A DNA stretch of 64,000 bases from Warburgia ugandensis (GCA_035236585.1 CP141134.1:18654414-18718413), one strand, 5' to 3'; positions 1-13,989 are shown, counted from the first letter of the stretch. Notes: generated by a model not told the origin, from the sequence alone. Program-made: numbers and translations.

Positions 1-1949
1 GAGGAAAAATACATTTTGAAGGAATGGTAAAATAAACATGAGAAATGAAGACCTATAAACAAATATAGGCAACTAAACTTAAGTGTAAATTTTGAACAAA
101 TGAGAAGATTATGAATGAGGTATGAATTCATATTTTTTGGAGAATATGTGGTTAGAAATTTTAAGATATTTTGAAGATTTTCAATCTAACATGAGATTGA
201 ATGAGGAAATATCTATGGTAGTTGAGGAAAATGACATCAACTAATTTGAATAAGTGGAACAAACAAATTTTAAGGATTAGTAGACAAAGGAGTGATTAAA
301 TAAGTTTACATTTAAGACAACAAATTTCCTTAGAAAGAGAAGAACAATGGATCAATGAGATTATGCATAAATGATGTTAAGTGCCCTTTACTCCACATGG
401 ATGAGTTATTCCCAACCTATTATCATCAATGGAGAGCTAGAAATGAAAATTTATGGTGAGATATCAAAACAAATTTTAAGTTATAAGTTTGATGAGAATG
501 AGAGTTATTGGATAAGTGGGGATGACATATGAAATTATTTTGAGAAAATCATGACCATTTGGAGAATATGTTAAGACACTTACAAAACTTGTCAATTATA
601 TGGTTAGTGTACATGTTGATTTAAGAAAGCAAAGTTAGGGTCATATAAATTCTAAGAATGATGTGGAAATTGACCCAACAAAAGATTGAAGATGATACTA
701 AAATACAAAATGACTATGATAATTAGAGCAATTTATCTCTTATTGATTGTATAGCATACTATAAGGACATTCTTTTAGTATAATCTTGCCATTGATTATA
801 TAAACCATAAAGAGTTTATGGTAGATTATTGAGACTTGAAGAATATATGGTAAAGTATGGAGTTTCTAAAGGCTATGGATGACTACAAAGTCAATATAGA
901 TTCTTTTAATAGGAATTATCAATAATACTTCAAATAAAGGGTTAGTATGATATGGAAAAGTTATGAGGTATGCTTGAAAGAAGCATGAGGAAATACATAA
1001 TCTAGAAATTTTGAAACCAATGATATATATATATATATATATGAAAGTGAAAGTGAAAGAGATAAATATTAGCATTGATTTTGAGACTTTAAGAATAGTA
1101 TTACGAATATGAGATAACAAAAGTGGATGGAGTAAATATAAAGATTACTATGACACCATCCATACATAATCTTAAAAAGAAGAAATAAGAAAGTCAAGTG
1201 CTATGAATAAAGAGGAAATCATAGTACAAGAATAGTAAAGAAAGTGGAGGAAGAAGCTTTTACAAGGAAACTATTAGTTAATATTAGGATCTGAAAAGAA
1301 ATTTTCAATAGAAAGAAATAGTAAAGGAGTATGATTATGTATAACAGAAATGAGATAAGTACTTCCAGATAATGGAAGAACCCAGAAGAGATAATTACTT
1401 CCAAATATTGGAAGATGGTAACAAAGAAGAATAGTTGAAATTGTAGAATCAAATCAAGATGTGAATCTTGATAAATAGCTTGAGGATGAGAGAATATGAA
1501 GTATTGAAGGATTGGTGAAAGTATTATAGCAATCAAGTGAAATAAAAGGTTTTGAAAAAGAAGGATAACTCAGTTAAGAGTTATTAATCCTTTTAAAAGT
1601 CTAGTGAGGATCTAGATAAGTGAATAGTGCATTAGTGATGGGTGAGCTAGGAGACACTGGAGTGCTCAATAGATGCTGGTTAGGCAGTTGCGAGGGTGAG
1701 GCAGTTGTGAGGCAACATACCCAAAGAGAACAATATCGGTTCTACTATGCACTATGTTCATGGAACGACTAGTCCTAAGGAGAAGTTCTTCAAATAGAAC
1801 AAAACCTTAAGGGCTGAGCTAAGAGACGCTGGAGTGCCTAATAGATGATGGTTAGGTAGTTGTGAGGGTGAGGCAGTTGTGAGGCAATAGACCCAAAGAA
1901 GACAATATCTTCCACTGTGCACTCTAATCACAAGGAGCATTTTAATATG
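1..1949 (+). mobile_element. Decayed Ty3/gypsy pol remnant
   Basis: A plus-strand, purine-rich stretch without a long open frame. Scattered peptide words recall gypsy reverse transcriptase, for example a GHI-x-VEIDPTK word near 630-690 that resembles the conserved GHVVS-x-GV-x-VDPxK end of the RT. It lies upstream of a 3' LTR (5051-9734) in the same orientation, so it is read as the internal part of that element; the 5' LTR lies outside the window. It is an old, heavily broken fossil with many breaks. A 2.9 kb solo LTR interrupts it at 1950. The clade assignment is inferred from LTR style only. Confidence 0.55.
1644..1930. repeat. Tandem duplication, 172-bp period
   Basis: Two copies of a unit beginning GAGCTAGGAGACACTGG (1644) and GAGCTAAGAGACGCTGG (1816) follow each other at a 172-bp offset. 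Both contain GAGGGTGAGGCAGTTGTGAGG and a CCAAAGA-x-ACAATATC block. The copies differ at a modest number of sites, so the duplication is not recent. The stretch is more GC-rich than its surroundings and has no coding look. It sits just left of the solo LTR at 1950. Confidence 0.75.
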
Positions 1950-4860
1950 TGTGATGACTCGAGTTTTTCAACACTTTTGATTAAAACTTTTCGAAAGGTG
2001 GGGCCCTAGATTTTATAAAAACCAACACAGCGAGCAATAATTTTAAACAAATTTCATTTCTAGAAAAATCCAGAGGGTCAACCATTGACTCAAACTCAAA
2101 AAAAACAAAAATTACTAAGCAACCATGTTTAAAATAAATTTACTATTCCAAGACTCATCCAGTTAACAGCCACATTCCCGCAATAATATAATCAAGTCAA
2201 TAAGATAGACATACAAACACAGTCCATGTGAAATGAGAACAATAACGCAATGCCTTAGCAAGCAATGCTTGGTAGGTACATAGACATTTAATGTGATGAC
2301 AATGGAACAAAATCGAATAATAGTGTTGATATAATAAATCAATAGATATAATAATTATAAACAATGCCAATAAAAGCTTATAACATCATATATGATAAAA
2401 CATGCATCTCATGGATCTTAAAACATGATATGATCTAATGTAAATGAGCATACAATAACAATAGGGCACTCCAAGGTACATGGGTCCCACGAGCATTCCA
2501 CACACTCGTAACACAGATCATGAGTACTCATATCAAACCTCTGAGTGTCGTCACACCCAAGCATACTACAACATCTCCATGCTCATCATGCAAGCATTCA
2601 AAATAAGAGTATGGATCGTCATGCCGCAATGGCAACCCTCCAGGGTCTCAACCACTGCCGCTCCCCATCGACACCATGACAGGAGACTTAACGTTCGTTC
2701 CCATGGAAAGGCCCAGACCGGTAGCGTGGACTATCCATGTTACCAAACCCCTACTAAAAGCCATCTGTGGGTAGGTGTCTATCATATCACAAGCACATCA
2801 CAAATCTCGGAGGGTGGGTAGCTGGCCCTACTCTCTCCTAGTATGACATCCATCGAGTGAGAGCACCCATCATAAAACACAAAACACGAAAATCACGTAT
2901 CTCAAAAAGCTAAGAGCACTTGTGGCTCATAATCCCCAAGGCATACCCCTCATCCCGAGGTTAGCCTCTCAAAGGACCAACTACCAAGCCTCCACTTTCT
3001 TTTCTCATGAAAATCCATCAATTTCAACGATGCAATAAGGAAAGATATTTTCTAATTATACATAAATAAGGAGTATCAATTTCAAGATATCATCGATCAT
3101 AAATCCATTTAATACATTATCAAAATCTAATATCGATCATAACATAAAACTCTGAATCTCACAAAATCACAGACTAATAATAAGTGCAATTAAATCACAA
3201 TCAATCATGATGCTATGATAATGTAAGGTTTTTAAAATCAAAACATAATATTAAATGTCGTCACCTACCTCAATGTGAGATCACTCAACTCAAGCATATA
3301 ATCCCCTTATCCTGTACGTTCAGATCTACCTGTCAATACCATAATACTATTTGATATTATTTATTTCATCATAAGGGAATGTATAGTAATCCAATCATTG
3401 GATCATCCTCTAAGATCTCTAATTATGATTTGGTTCTTAATTTAGTTCCATCTCATGTTCATCTGTTCATTTTTGTGTTTATCTAACATTTATACATTAA
3501 TCTGATGGTCAGATCATCCTTAGATCAATAATTTCCTAAGATCTAGTTCAAACCAATGGTCTAGATCAATTTCTAGAGTAGTCACACTAATATGCCCCTT
3601 AGAATCCTTATTTATTGTCATAATTTATCTCATTGTTTCAATTCTTAAGGCTTGATCACCTTTTGATTAATCGGTTATAACTTATTAATTAATATTTTAT
3701 AATTTAACTAATTTAAAAGTGGTCATATATAGTTTTTCAAGCTAAATCTAGGTCTACGTCGTCAAGACAATCAGAATGGATGTTTTCGATCGTGATTTGG
3801 ACCTCTATAGCTCTCAAAATCAAGTTTTTTGTGAAAATACTTCATAAATTAATATTATTAATTTATAGGGGGTTGAGCGGTGTGTTTACACTAGCTTACA
3901 CAGGCACGACGGGGGAGTCAGTGCCAGGGAAGATGACCGAAGTTTGGTCATCACCGGTGACCCTATAGGTACCCAAATTTTGTGATTTTTGCACCGTTTT
4001 GCTCAGAATTTCATGTATTTTTCATTTTTACCACTCGCTTTGACTGATTTTGCTAAAAATTTGAGTTTTTACTCAATTTTTCTCATGTTCCTAAAATTTT
4101 CCTACGTACTGTTCTTCGCATTTTTCGGCGTCGTCCACCGTTGGATTTTCCTTTAACTTAAAGTGTTTGTTCTTGGGTTACTTAAGCACTAAATGGACAA
4201 TCCAATCTTTGTTTTGATGTTGTTTTATCAATGTATTATCATGCCAACAGTAGGGTACACAGATCCCTGGGAAAAATGACAAAAACCCTCATCATTTTTC
4301 TGATTGCATGTGACTTATATGCCATACATGCAAAGGGGATTAGGGGGTGGGGACTTACCTCGATCAACTAGCGGTCGTTGACGCTGTCAGAGGGCTTTTT
4401 CGAGTGAAAATTTTTCAAAACCCTAGTTGCCAGAAATTGACACAACAGAGGCAGGGTTAAAGGGAATGGAGAAGATGGGGAGTAGAGAAACTTTGAGATA
4501 GAAAGGGCTTGTGATCGAAGGGGGAGGGGTGTTTCTCCTTTTTCAACGTCACCTACCAATGACTTTTTTGATGAAATCATTAGATCTGATAGAGGCGTGT
4601 AGAAGGGTGGAAGGAGGTGACGTTATCAAAAATAGCCTCCTATATTTTGGGCTTCTTCAAATTACCAAATTGCCCTTCAACTTCAACGGCCCATAACTTC
4701 TCCGTTTGAGCTCCATTTTCTGTATTCTTTATACCATTCAATTCCTCTTGACATGTACTTTTTAGTTTTTAGGTTTTCAAAACCAAATTCTATGCATAAA
4801 ATTTTAACTTTATTTATTTATTTATTACTAATTTATTATTTAAATTTTGAGGATATTACA
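1950..4860 (-). mobile_element. Solo LTR (gypsy-type) with TSD ATATG
   Basis: The block begins TGTGATGACTCGAG and ends GGATATTACA, so its ends are TG...CA. It is flanked by identical 5-bp copies of ATATG (1945-1949 and 4861-4865). On the minus strand it opens TGTAATATCCTC, in the style of Tekay/Del-like LTR starts, which is why minus orientation is preferred. No internal domain is present, so it is a solo LTR of about 2.9 kb left by LTR-LTR recombination. It interrupts an older gypsy element. Confidence 0.8.
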
Positions 4861-4865
4861 ATATG

Positions 4866-5050
4866 TCAATAGGTGAACTGACCATGTGATTTATACCTTT
4901 GAGGAGAAGGTAGTATAAGAAATAAATGAAAGGAAATTAAGATTTCCTTAAGTGGCAAGGCCACATGTGTAAAGTTATGAAAGAGCTATGAAAACTCCTG
5001 AGTGAGTTGATATGAGAATTTCGAGGACAAAATTATTATAAGGGGGAAGA
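4866..5050 (+). mobile_element. 3' end of gypsy internal region with purine tract
   Basis: This short tail runs from the target duplication of the solo LTR to the 3' LTR. It ends in ATTATAAGGGGGAAGA directly before an LTR that begins TTATAATAACCCC. A GAGGACAAAATT...AAGGGGGA block just upstream of the LTR is the usual polypurine-tract arrangement of plant Tekay/Del elements. It belongs with the pol relic at 1-1949. Confidence 0.65.
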
Positions 5051-7859
5051 TTATAATAACCCCAATTTTTATGAATATAATTGAATTATTAAAAAATAAA
5101 AGTTAAAATTTTAAAAGTGGAATTAGAAGTTTGAGTTCTAGGAAAATTCATTTTTATAAAAATAAAATGAATAGTTAAAACTTAGATATTTGTAATGTAC
5201 TCGAAAAAATGATTAGAATGACTATAAGTACGTCAAATTTTGAGTCCAAATGAAAAATCCTTATTTTTCTCCAATTTTATGAATAAAAGGGTAAAATTGT
5301 AATTATACTCATAATCGAGACCTAAGACATAAAAATTTGGAATGTACTTGGAAAACCCATTGACACAATACTAAGTATGCTCAATTCCTAGTTCATATGA
5401 ATAAACCCTATTTTTCTCCATTTTTGGAATTAAAAGGGCAAAAAAGTCTTTTTCACAACTATGTGGGGCCCACAAGGTGATCCAACGGTCTGGAAGACCA
5501 CCATCATGAGTCAAACCACTACCACTTGCTAGTGGAGAAGGAGGTGGTAGTGGGAATCCAATGACAATTTAATAATAAAGAGAATTGAAACATGATAATT
5601 ACATGTAATCATGAAAAATTCAAAACTCCCTATAAATACCCCATAAATTTTCCTAAAAATTTTCTTAAAAATCCCTCACGAGGTGCTCTAGAATCCCCTA
5701 AAATCCTAGCACCAGAATCCTCCCCTATCTTCACCAAAATTTTCTTCTTTTCCTCTTTTATTCATTTTGCATTAGGCAATTCCCCAGAAGCACCAGATGA
5801 TCCAAGTCAATTGGAACCGTCAGGTGCTTCCTTGGAAGTGTCATCCCTAGTGGAACCTAGGTTCCACCCAGAAATCACTAATTCAATTAGCCATGACATT
5901 TCAGCCAACCAATCACCATCTCCACCATGGGATTGATTCGGGCTCAAATTATCTACAAAAGCCCTAAGAAATCATGATGGTCTATGGTTGGATCATCGAA
6001 AAATGCAAAATGAAAGTCAAATCAGTATTGACAATGTCTCCAGCAAGTTCTTCATGAAATTCTACCCAATCCAATTGGTATAATTCAATCTCACACCGAT
6101 GAATCACTCGAAAATGTGGGGATCTATGTTTGACTTAGGGTTTTATCCCTTCTTCGGCAACGAAATAGGAGAAATCTCTCTCTATAAGCAAAATTCGAGG
6201 CAATTAGGGTTTTGAAGTGAATTTCTTACTTTTCGGTGTGATTCTCTCATTTTCAGTGAAATTACTTCCCCAGACCAAACAAGGTAGGTGCATGCTCCTT
6301 CCCTTGTTATTTTCTAGCACTCCCTTGAGGTTTTCTAGCCATCCCTAAGCTCCCGTAGTTGTTGATCCATCGGCAACGATTGATCCGACAACAGGGGTTG
6401 AGATCTCATCCATGGATGGATTAGATGTAACTTCTGACAAATTAGATGAATTCCTGGGGCCCAAAAAATCCTAGGGTAAGAAATCTAGGCCCTTGGATGT
6501 TTCAGATTTGGGAGATCTAGAGAAGGGTTGATCTGACAGTCCAAATTGGACCGTCTCGACCAATCTCCCATATCAAGCATTGAACTGAGCCTGACCACTC
6601 TCAAATTGTTTATCCATATTTTGGGATTTCCTAGTTACATTCCAAATCGTCTAAAACGTGTTCTAATGGCCAAATCAAATCTGGGTCATTGATTTTTTTA
6701 GCTAAAATTTTGTTTCTTCAATTGAGAGCTCAATTTAGCTCAGATTTTAGATCAAAAAGAAGATATAGATTCCTTGTATTGTGTAGAATATAATGAAATA
6801 ATGATTTTAAGGTTTTTAATTTGATTTATAAAAAATAAATTTTAAAGTTAGTTCCAACAGTAGTGGATCATGATCAAATTGATGTCAAAATGGAAATCTA
6901 ATCTATCGGATGGATCCAAGACATGTCAAAACCTTAAGATCAATGATAACAGTAGAATTTTCAAGCCTTTAGATCAGATAAATTGATCAAAACATTACAA
7001 ATTAAGATCAATCGTTGAAAATGATTGAAAACTTAAAAATGAAATTCCTCACTCATTTTAAGTCTGATTTTTTATCAAGAAGATTTTATGAATAGATATC
7101 AATGAGGGGAACCTATTGAACCCATATAAACTATATTTTAATCATTAAAAATTTCTATTAATTAAAAATACACCTACTAACACCCTTAATCAAGTAGATA
7201 TGGGGTGATCAAAAGTGAGGGTTTGGATCCATTAAGGATATAATGATGATAAATCATCATGGGGATGGTTGGATTGGACTGACATGAACTGAATTAAAGT
7301 TTAGACCATTGAAAGTAAAAATCATCATGGAAAATTCCAATGGATCCTTTTGATCTGGCAGATAAAGAATGATCAGACTAGATGGACTTATAAAAGTGAT
7401 GATCTACGGCTAATATCATTTTGTTAGAGATGTTGGATTAATCAAAAACATGAAAGATCAAGGGCTATACTATTAATGGAATATTAACCCTAGATCTAAA
7501 AGATGGACAAATCGGATGGTTAGATCATAAGGATAAATTGATCATATGCATAATTAATTGTCTTTTATAGTAAATTTGATTTTAATTATGATACATATCT
7601 ATTTTTCAATTTTATTGTAATCATCTTTAATTTCCTAGAATAAGATGTTATAATATGATTAGTTAATTTCTTTCAATTTTAGCGTGATTGTATTTAAATT
7701 CCTTAGAATTATCAGTGTAATTTCTTTTAATCGTAGAATTATGGAAAATACCTTAAAAGAGGCAATTGATGACATATATAATTAATTAAAGTCAAGTAGA
7801 AATAAACATAGGGCTATGAGCTCATAAGACCTTATGAAGGATGAGCTAAGGCTATCCCA

Positions 7860-8060
7860 TTTCATGTTATTCATCGTGGTTAAGGGGGTTTCTAATAAGC
7901 CTCGCTGTCCCTCCACCTTCTATTGACGTTTGTGAGGTCTAAACACCTCCTTACATGAGGATTGAATTAATCACATTGGGAATGGCACGTATTTGGTACA
8001 CATTGGCCAAGTGGAAATAAGAGGAGCTATCTAGATTTAGAGAAATAAATTATCCTCAAT
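7860..8060. repeat. Module shared with the 39.65-39.86 kb leader (opposite strand)
   Basis: The segment holds CTATTGACGTTTGTGAGG followed by TAAACACCTCCTTACATGAG and resembles, in reverse complement, about 39.65-39.86 kb inside the Athila-like element (CTATTGATGTTTGTTGAGG, TAAACACCTCCTTACACGAG). The order of blocks is the same over roughly 150-200 bp. It is either a small nested fragment of an Athila-like leader or a module shared by both families. Confidence 0.6.
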
Positions 8061-9326
8061 CTAGTAAAACAATAACTAGTTGAGAAATAATAATAAGAGC
8101 ATAAAAGGTTAGCAAATTATCTAACCCTAATAATAATAAAAATTGTAAATAAGATAAGGAAGATCAAACAAGATCCAAGACAGATCTTGAAGGATCACAA
8201 ACAAAAAGAAAAGAAATATAATGTGTAGAGTATAGTATTGTTCTATGATTTTACTTATAGTGTAGATTGTGAACTTAGAATGTTTGAAACCTTGATCATA
8301 TATGATTCAAGAAAAATTAGGGCATCCCTCATAGGATAACCCAAATACATGTAGAAAGAATACTTGTATAAAGGAATAACTTTATATATATGGTTTGACA
8401 GATGTATGAATCAAGACCATGATGGACAATATGGAGTGAATATCACTTTGAGGTAGGTGGATGTATAAGAATGTATTAAAGATTCATGTGTGTGTTGTGT
8501 GTCATGATATAAGTATACTTGTGGTACCTTAGAACAATAATGATCCAAGCAAGTGATCCAACCCCATGATCCATCCAACTAATCAAATCAAATGATGAGA
8601 AATTAGTAAGATGTGTGGACTAAGGAAACCCTAAGAATAGGGCATTGAAAATATTCTAGCCTTAGTTAAACAAACATATCATCTGATATTTACAATATAT
8701 TTTACATGCAAGTGTGGTGGCTTACGATTTTGTTTTATATAAGCATAGGCCTGGGGAAGTTATGAGGGTTTGGCCACCTGCTTCCTGAAATGTATGATAT
8801 GATGGATACCATGCCAAAAGAGAGGTTAAAATTCTTGTGGGACAATCATGGGAAGGCTACCATTGTGACAGCCATGGTCGTCACCCATGCAGACATAGAT
8901 TTTGTTATTTCCACAATTGGTATTAGTGGATTATTATGTAGTTATCTGAGTGTGCTGTACAGATTTAGACTGCGGTATAGTAGTCCTTGAGTATTTTGCA
9001 TTATGATGCACATATGATAGGCATAGTGAAATGCCATAGCATGATGAGATGCCAAGTATGAGGAAATACATGAGTTCTTAGAGAGAAAATACCCATATGA
9101 GATTTGGCTGAATATTGATCTCCTAAGTGGGAGTATAGCTAAGGGAAGGAACAAATCTTGAGTATTTTTACTATTTTAATGGGTTTATCCTATACTACAT
9201 AAATGATGTATATACTCTATGATGAGATGATTCATGAGTGGATAAACATGATAGAATGATGACTAAGGTATGTATTCTTATATTAATGAAGTAGTATATT
9301 TATGTATCCTCACCAAGCATAGCTTG

Positions 9327-9366
9327 CTGAGATATTGTAAATGTTTGAATGTTTACAATATCTCAG
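9327..9366. other. Perfect 15-bp inverted repeat in the LTR
   Basis: CTGAGATATTGTAAA (9327-9341) is repeated exactly in reverse complement at 9352-9366, with a 10-base loop. It lies about 370 bases from the 3' end of the LTR, where RNA-level termination or packaging structures can occur. Function is not known. Confidence 0.7.
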
Positions 9367-9734
9367 ATATAGGGAAGGAGACTTAAGGATATAAATCTTG
9401 AAGAATCAAAAGCTGCAGGACTGACTAGGGTATTTCCCTTGAAAATTGTGTAATTAGGCTATGTACTTTGTAATTTGGATTGTATTTGGACAATGGATTG
9501 TAATTGTAATACATGTGCTGTGTAAAAGTGAACTACTAGAGGATTCCTAGTATTCAATAGAATTTTATTTTGATACAAAAATCTTTATGTGTATTATGTA
9601 TGTTGAGGTGAGACTTAGTTTGTGTTACATATCAACTTAAAAGAAAAGAATTTTTGCTGCATTGTTTGTGAAACTTTTTTACTACTTAGGGCCTTACCTT
9701 TGAAAAATGTATTACAAAAACCCAAGTCGTCACA

Positions 9735-10344
9735 TTTGCCACTAGGCATGTCACATTAGTACCATTAAGTACGATGGCCCCATCCTTGAATGAACTTGAA
9801 AATGTTTTTCAAAAATTTGTTTTAATAATAACCTACTTTAAGTACATATAATAAAATCAATTTGATAGACATTTTGTCAAATAGCACCAAGGCCTTAGGT
9901 TTCCAAGTTCATTTATTAGATGGACCATACTAAATATCTTTCTCCATAAGAGAGTGGGGCCCTATTGAATATATCATATATTCTTTATGAGTTAATAAAT
10001 GTCTAAATACACTTAAAATCAATCATAAATAGACTTATGCATGTAATGTATGAAAGGCAAATATTAGATATCTCTTAAGCCAAATTGAATACATTTTCTT
10101 ATAATTTCTTGGAACCCAATTTTCAAATGCATCCTACAAGTCCTAACTTCTCAAAAGTTCTTATCTTTTCTATCCTTGTTCAATTGGGTATTTAAAACAA
10201 CAAAAATAAATCCTATACTCCAATCCATTTTCACCAATTAGTTTTAAAAAATAAAAAATTATAAAAATTATATGTAAACACAGCCTTAGACATGTAGATT
10301 CCTCAACCATAAGAATATTTATGGTTATGCTCATTGGATAATGT
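9735..10344. other. No gene recognised
   Basis: AT-rich sequence between the 3' LTR and the TATG microsatellite. No coding-like stretch, TIR or clear repeat boundary was seen; it may be flanking DNA or worn repeat. Confidence 0.5.
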
Positions 10345-10390
<46 letters not shown>

Positions 10391-10474
10391 TGTATGTATG
10401 TATGTATGTATGTATGTATGTATGTATGTATGTATGTATGTATGTATGTATGTATGTATGTATGTATGTATGTA
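10345..10474. repeat. (TA)n followed by (TATG)n microsatellite
   Basis: About 9 TA units run into about 28 uninterrupted TATG units. The long open frames on both strands here are pure tetranucleotide translation and are not genes. Confidence 0.98.
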
Positions 10475-11099
10475 GAGTTTGAGATAACTAAGATCATGTT
10501 CTATTTGCCTAACGCTAAAGTTTTTAAAAAATAGTTTGTTATTTTAAATTCATTTAGAAAGATGGGATCTCTATTTGATTATTTATTTCTTTTGTAAAAC
10601 AAATTATGTGGAAGAATCTTTTTCAATAAATCGTTTCCAATATATTTGAGCATTAATTATTCAAAACATTACATAAAAAAATTAGACTTACTTCTAAGTT
10701 CCATATCATTCCATTCCATTTTAAAACATTCCCATGGTTTATCAATCACAACCCAATTATAATGTAAATTTCAATAAAATATTATCCAACACTTTGCATC
10801 TGATTACATTCAGAGTCAAGGAAATAAATATAATAAAAGTAAAATTAAGATTGTCTAGTGTCTCACTCTTCTGATTCACTTCTAGTTTCTAGAATCTTTC
10901 ACTCCTTGCTCCTAATCTTTCCAAGGTGATTTGCAACATGTTAGTGGGTTGAGTATATGGCTATACTTAGTATATAGAACTAAAAATACAAACTCAAAAT
11001 GTGTACCATTACAACACTCATTGCATATGTTCACACTCATATGGTTGAAAAATATATTTTCAATGTTAGAAAATCATATGACTAACTTCTTATTAGCCA

Positions 11100-13480
11100 T
11101 ACAATGCAATGCATAGTACCCATTAGATAGCATTCATTCAACATGCATATATGTATCTTTCTCTACAAAGGAGAAATATCACAATTTAACAATTCAAGTA
11201 GAAAACATGATGCAGTACATGTTGTCAAAATAGTGAAACATTAAAATCATAGATCAAGCACTCTCTTATGCCAATAGAATTTCCTACACTCATTGACACC
11301 ATTTGCTAAAATGGTCATGAGTACTCATCAAATGACCAAATCACACGTTTATCTTTCGAGCCATTATCCTGATCCCTGTGAGTATCAAAAAAAGATCACA
11401 TTGGATCGTACTATGCTCACTGATGGCCCAGTGGAATTGTGTGTCTGTTGGTACCAGAGAGAAACTCACCACCGTATTCACAAGGGGGCTTGCGGCTGAC
11501 ATCAAAAGGATGACATGATCACCACAACCAAAATGCCACTCTTTGGGCATTGGGTACCTACCACCTCTTATGATTGGAGGCCATGAGGCTAGCTCGTACA
11601 AGGTCCTAACATAGCTCCCACCAAACTTTTATCATAAATCTGCCTGTCTAAAACATTAAATCTAACTACTACTATACCCTAAACATTTTGTAAATATCAA
11701 GCCAAACTCAACATACAAAATCAAAACATAAATTGCACAGTAGCTCTTTTTCAAGCTAAACATAAACATCAAAACATAAATTACGTAATAGCTTTCTCTC
11801 AACCTAAAATCACGAATTGATGCATGGTTTTGAAAACTCAATAAAAAATGTCAGTTACAAGGAACTAATTCATCCCAAAATCAAACACACCAAACATCAA
11901 TTCAGCATCGAAAGATGATCATTCTCAAGGCAAAATAACATGCTAAAATCCAATTTAAATTGAATTTTTGAAACTGGGATTTACAAGATCAGTAACGTGC
12001 TAAAAAGAAAATTTGTCAAACCTCACTTTGAGATTTCAAAATCATGGATTACTAGGTGTATTATACAACCCAAAACCATAATTTACGAGGCATCCAATTG
12101 GGCTAAATATTAGTGTGCTAAAAACCATCAAATCACTTTTATATATTCAGACATCAAAACCGTCAATTATATGCATCTTGTGAGCTCAAAACCATCAATT
12201 AGCAAACTTTAATTTGAGTTAAAATTAGACATAAAAGAGAAACATATTAATATACTAAAATAATACATACTAAACCTCACTTGGGACACAATAAAACATG
12301 TTAATTAAGTAGTCAAATACAACTTGCTAAACCATTCATTCATGCACTCTATCAAAGACTCAAAAAAATAATCTTTTAGAGGATACTCTCTAAGTCAAAG
12401 ATCAAATACACTAAGGCATGATTTCTTGCTAAATACCTTCCCAGAAGAGAATAGGTATAAAATAAGTAAAAAATCAGAAAATTGTGATCAGATGCATGCT
12501 TAATAGCACTGCTAAAATCTAAAAATAACAAGGTTTGTGATCATGCTAAGATCAAACATATTAGGTATAGAATCATGCTAGAAAGTGTCTTACAATAGGG
12601 CATGAAAACTTGTTAAATAAAAAATTCTTGTATCAGGGCATGAAATCACATTGGAAAACAACTCTACTAGAGCATGAAAACTATGCTAGAAAATGTCCAT
12701 AATCAAAGCATGAAAAACATGTTATAGAATGACTATAGAATGCATACATTGACTCCTATTATTTTAGGATCATGTCTAGTATACACAAGTTTGCCTCGAT
12801 TTTGTACTACTCTAGCAGCCCACACACATGCTAGAAACAATCATATAGGTGACATAATATTAATACTCATCTATCATTCAAATTCACTCGGAGATCAAAC
12901 CTTCATATACATAATAACATCAAAGAAAAAACATCTTTTTTAAATATTCAAAACTTTTGATACTTGTTAAAAATTTAGTAGTTCTATAACCACCTACGTT
13001 CCTCTATTTTCCTTTTTCCTTCTCTCCTTTCTCTATTTTCTTTCTTTCCTTTTCCTCACTTCCTTCTACATTATTTTTTTATTGGCAGTTATAGGCATCC
13101 TTAGAGTCCTAGCTGTCCTATGCTTAGAGTCATAAGCATCCAAGGGAAACCAGTAGTCCTTCCTAGACTGGAGATGTTGGTTTTCCATGGTTGCTTGGCT
13201 TCCAAGGTAGGGTGTCTAGTGCATGGGCCCCATTTTATATAAAATACAGAACTAAATGAAAGGGGCTATCATTATCAATCTTCATATTCAGCACACTTAT
13301 GATACATACTTCTAATGGTCGAATTTGGGACATCTTTATATCATTAAAAATATTTTTCCTAAATCTATGAACCTATTGTAGTTTCATTATTCAATTATTG
13401 TGCTACAAAAAACTAAATTTTTAGTAGTTTAGAAAAATCATGTTTTTCATTAATTACTTAGAAAATTTTGGGTTATTATA
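11100..13480 (-). mobile_element. Probable worn LTR, limits unresolved
   Basis: The right edge, GGGTTATTATAA at 13469-13480, read on the minus strand gives TTATAATAACCC, the same start as the LTR at 5051. Inside lies a GGGCCC word (13224) and blocks such as CATGAGTACTCAT that also occur in the solo LTR at 1950-4860. The left edge and target duplications were not found, so this is a tentative reading of a minus-strand LTR relic. Confidence 0.35.
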
Positions 13481-13985
13481 ATTTATGGAATGCTTATCAT
13501 CCTCATCTAATAGGAACCTCATATTTGACAAGTGTTATAGAATTGAGTTTTCCATTCCCATTCTCACTTAGATTTCTATTGTGTTACCTAAGGTTCTAGG
13601 CGTATTATGTAGTATTAGCATACCATAATTTCACAAAGTGAATTCATTCAATGGAATATTCAACAAAACATTATAGTAAATATTATGCAATGGCTTTGTA
13701 GGGTATACATTTCTAACACATACCATAAATTGGCCCTACTTAGGATCATAACGTACCAGGACCCTTTCATAGCCAAAGTCTGCAGTGGCTCGCTTTGGGT
13801 GTTTGCACACTAAACCAAATTATCTCTCCACTTTCTCTAATACCAAACATTAAAAACTCAACCAATACGCCAAAAGTCCCAGAACTAATGTAAGGTGTGA
13901 ATTCAATTTCTTAAAACCAATCTCCCATTCCAAAAGTTGTCCCCACTCAAGACCATAACATAATCTGTGATAAGTTCAGGTACAG
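13481..13985. other. No gene recognised
   Basis: AT-rich spacer between the worn LTR and host island 1. Nothing beyond low-complexity sequence is supported. Confidence 0.4.
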
Positions 13986-13989
13986 TTGG

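Larger units (their letters stand above)
5051..9734 (+). mobile_element. 3' LTR (4.7 kb) of a Tekay/Del-like gypsy element
   Basis: The start, TTATAATAACCCC, immediately follows a purine tract; the end, AAGTCGTCACA, matches the GTCGTCACA/GTCGTTACA ends of this LTR group and of the 56331 end in this window. It contains GTGGGGCCCAC words and long AT-rich stretches with no convincing gene. The open frame near 5592-5936 falls inside the LTR and is not regarded as a gene. The matching 5' LTR is outside the window, so age cannot be estimated here. A stretch near 7860-8060 is shared with the leader of another element. Confidence 0.7.

Noticed and set aside
5592-5936. A 114-codon frame with a protein-like beginning
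   Set aside because: Lies inside the 4.7 kb LTR, has no recognised motif and no splice or promoter context.
10303-10534. Long open frames on both strands (YICM- and YIHT-type repeats)
   Set aside because: They are translations of the TATG microsatellite.
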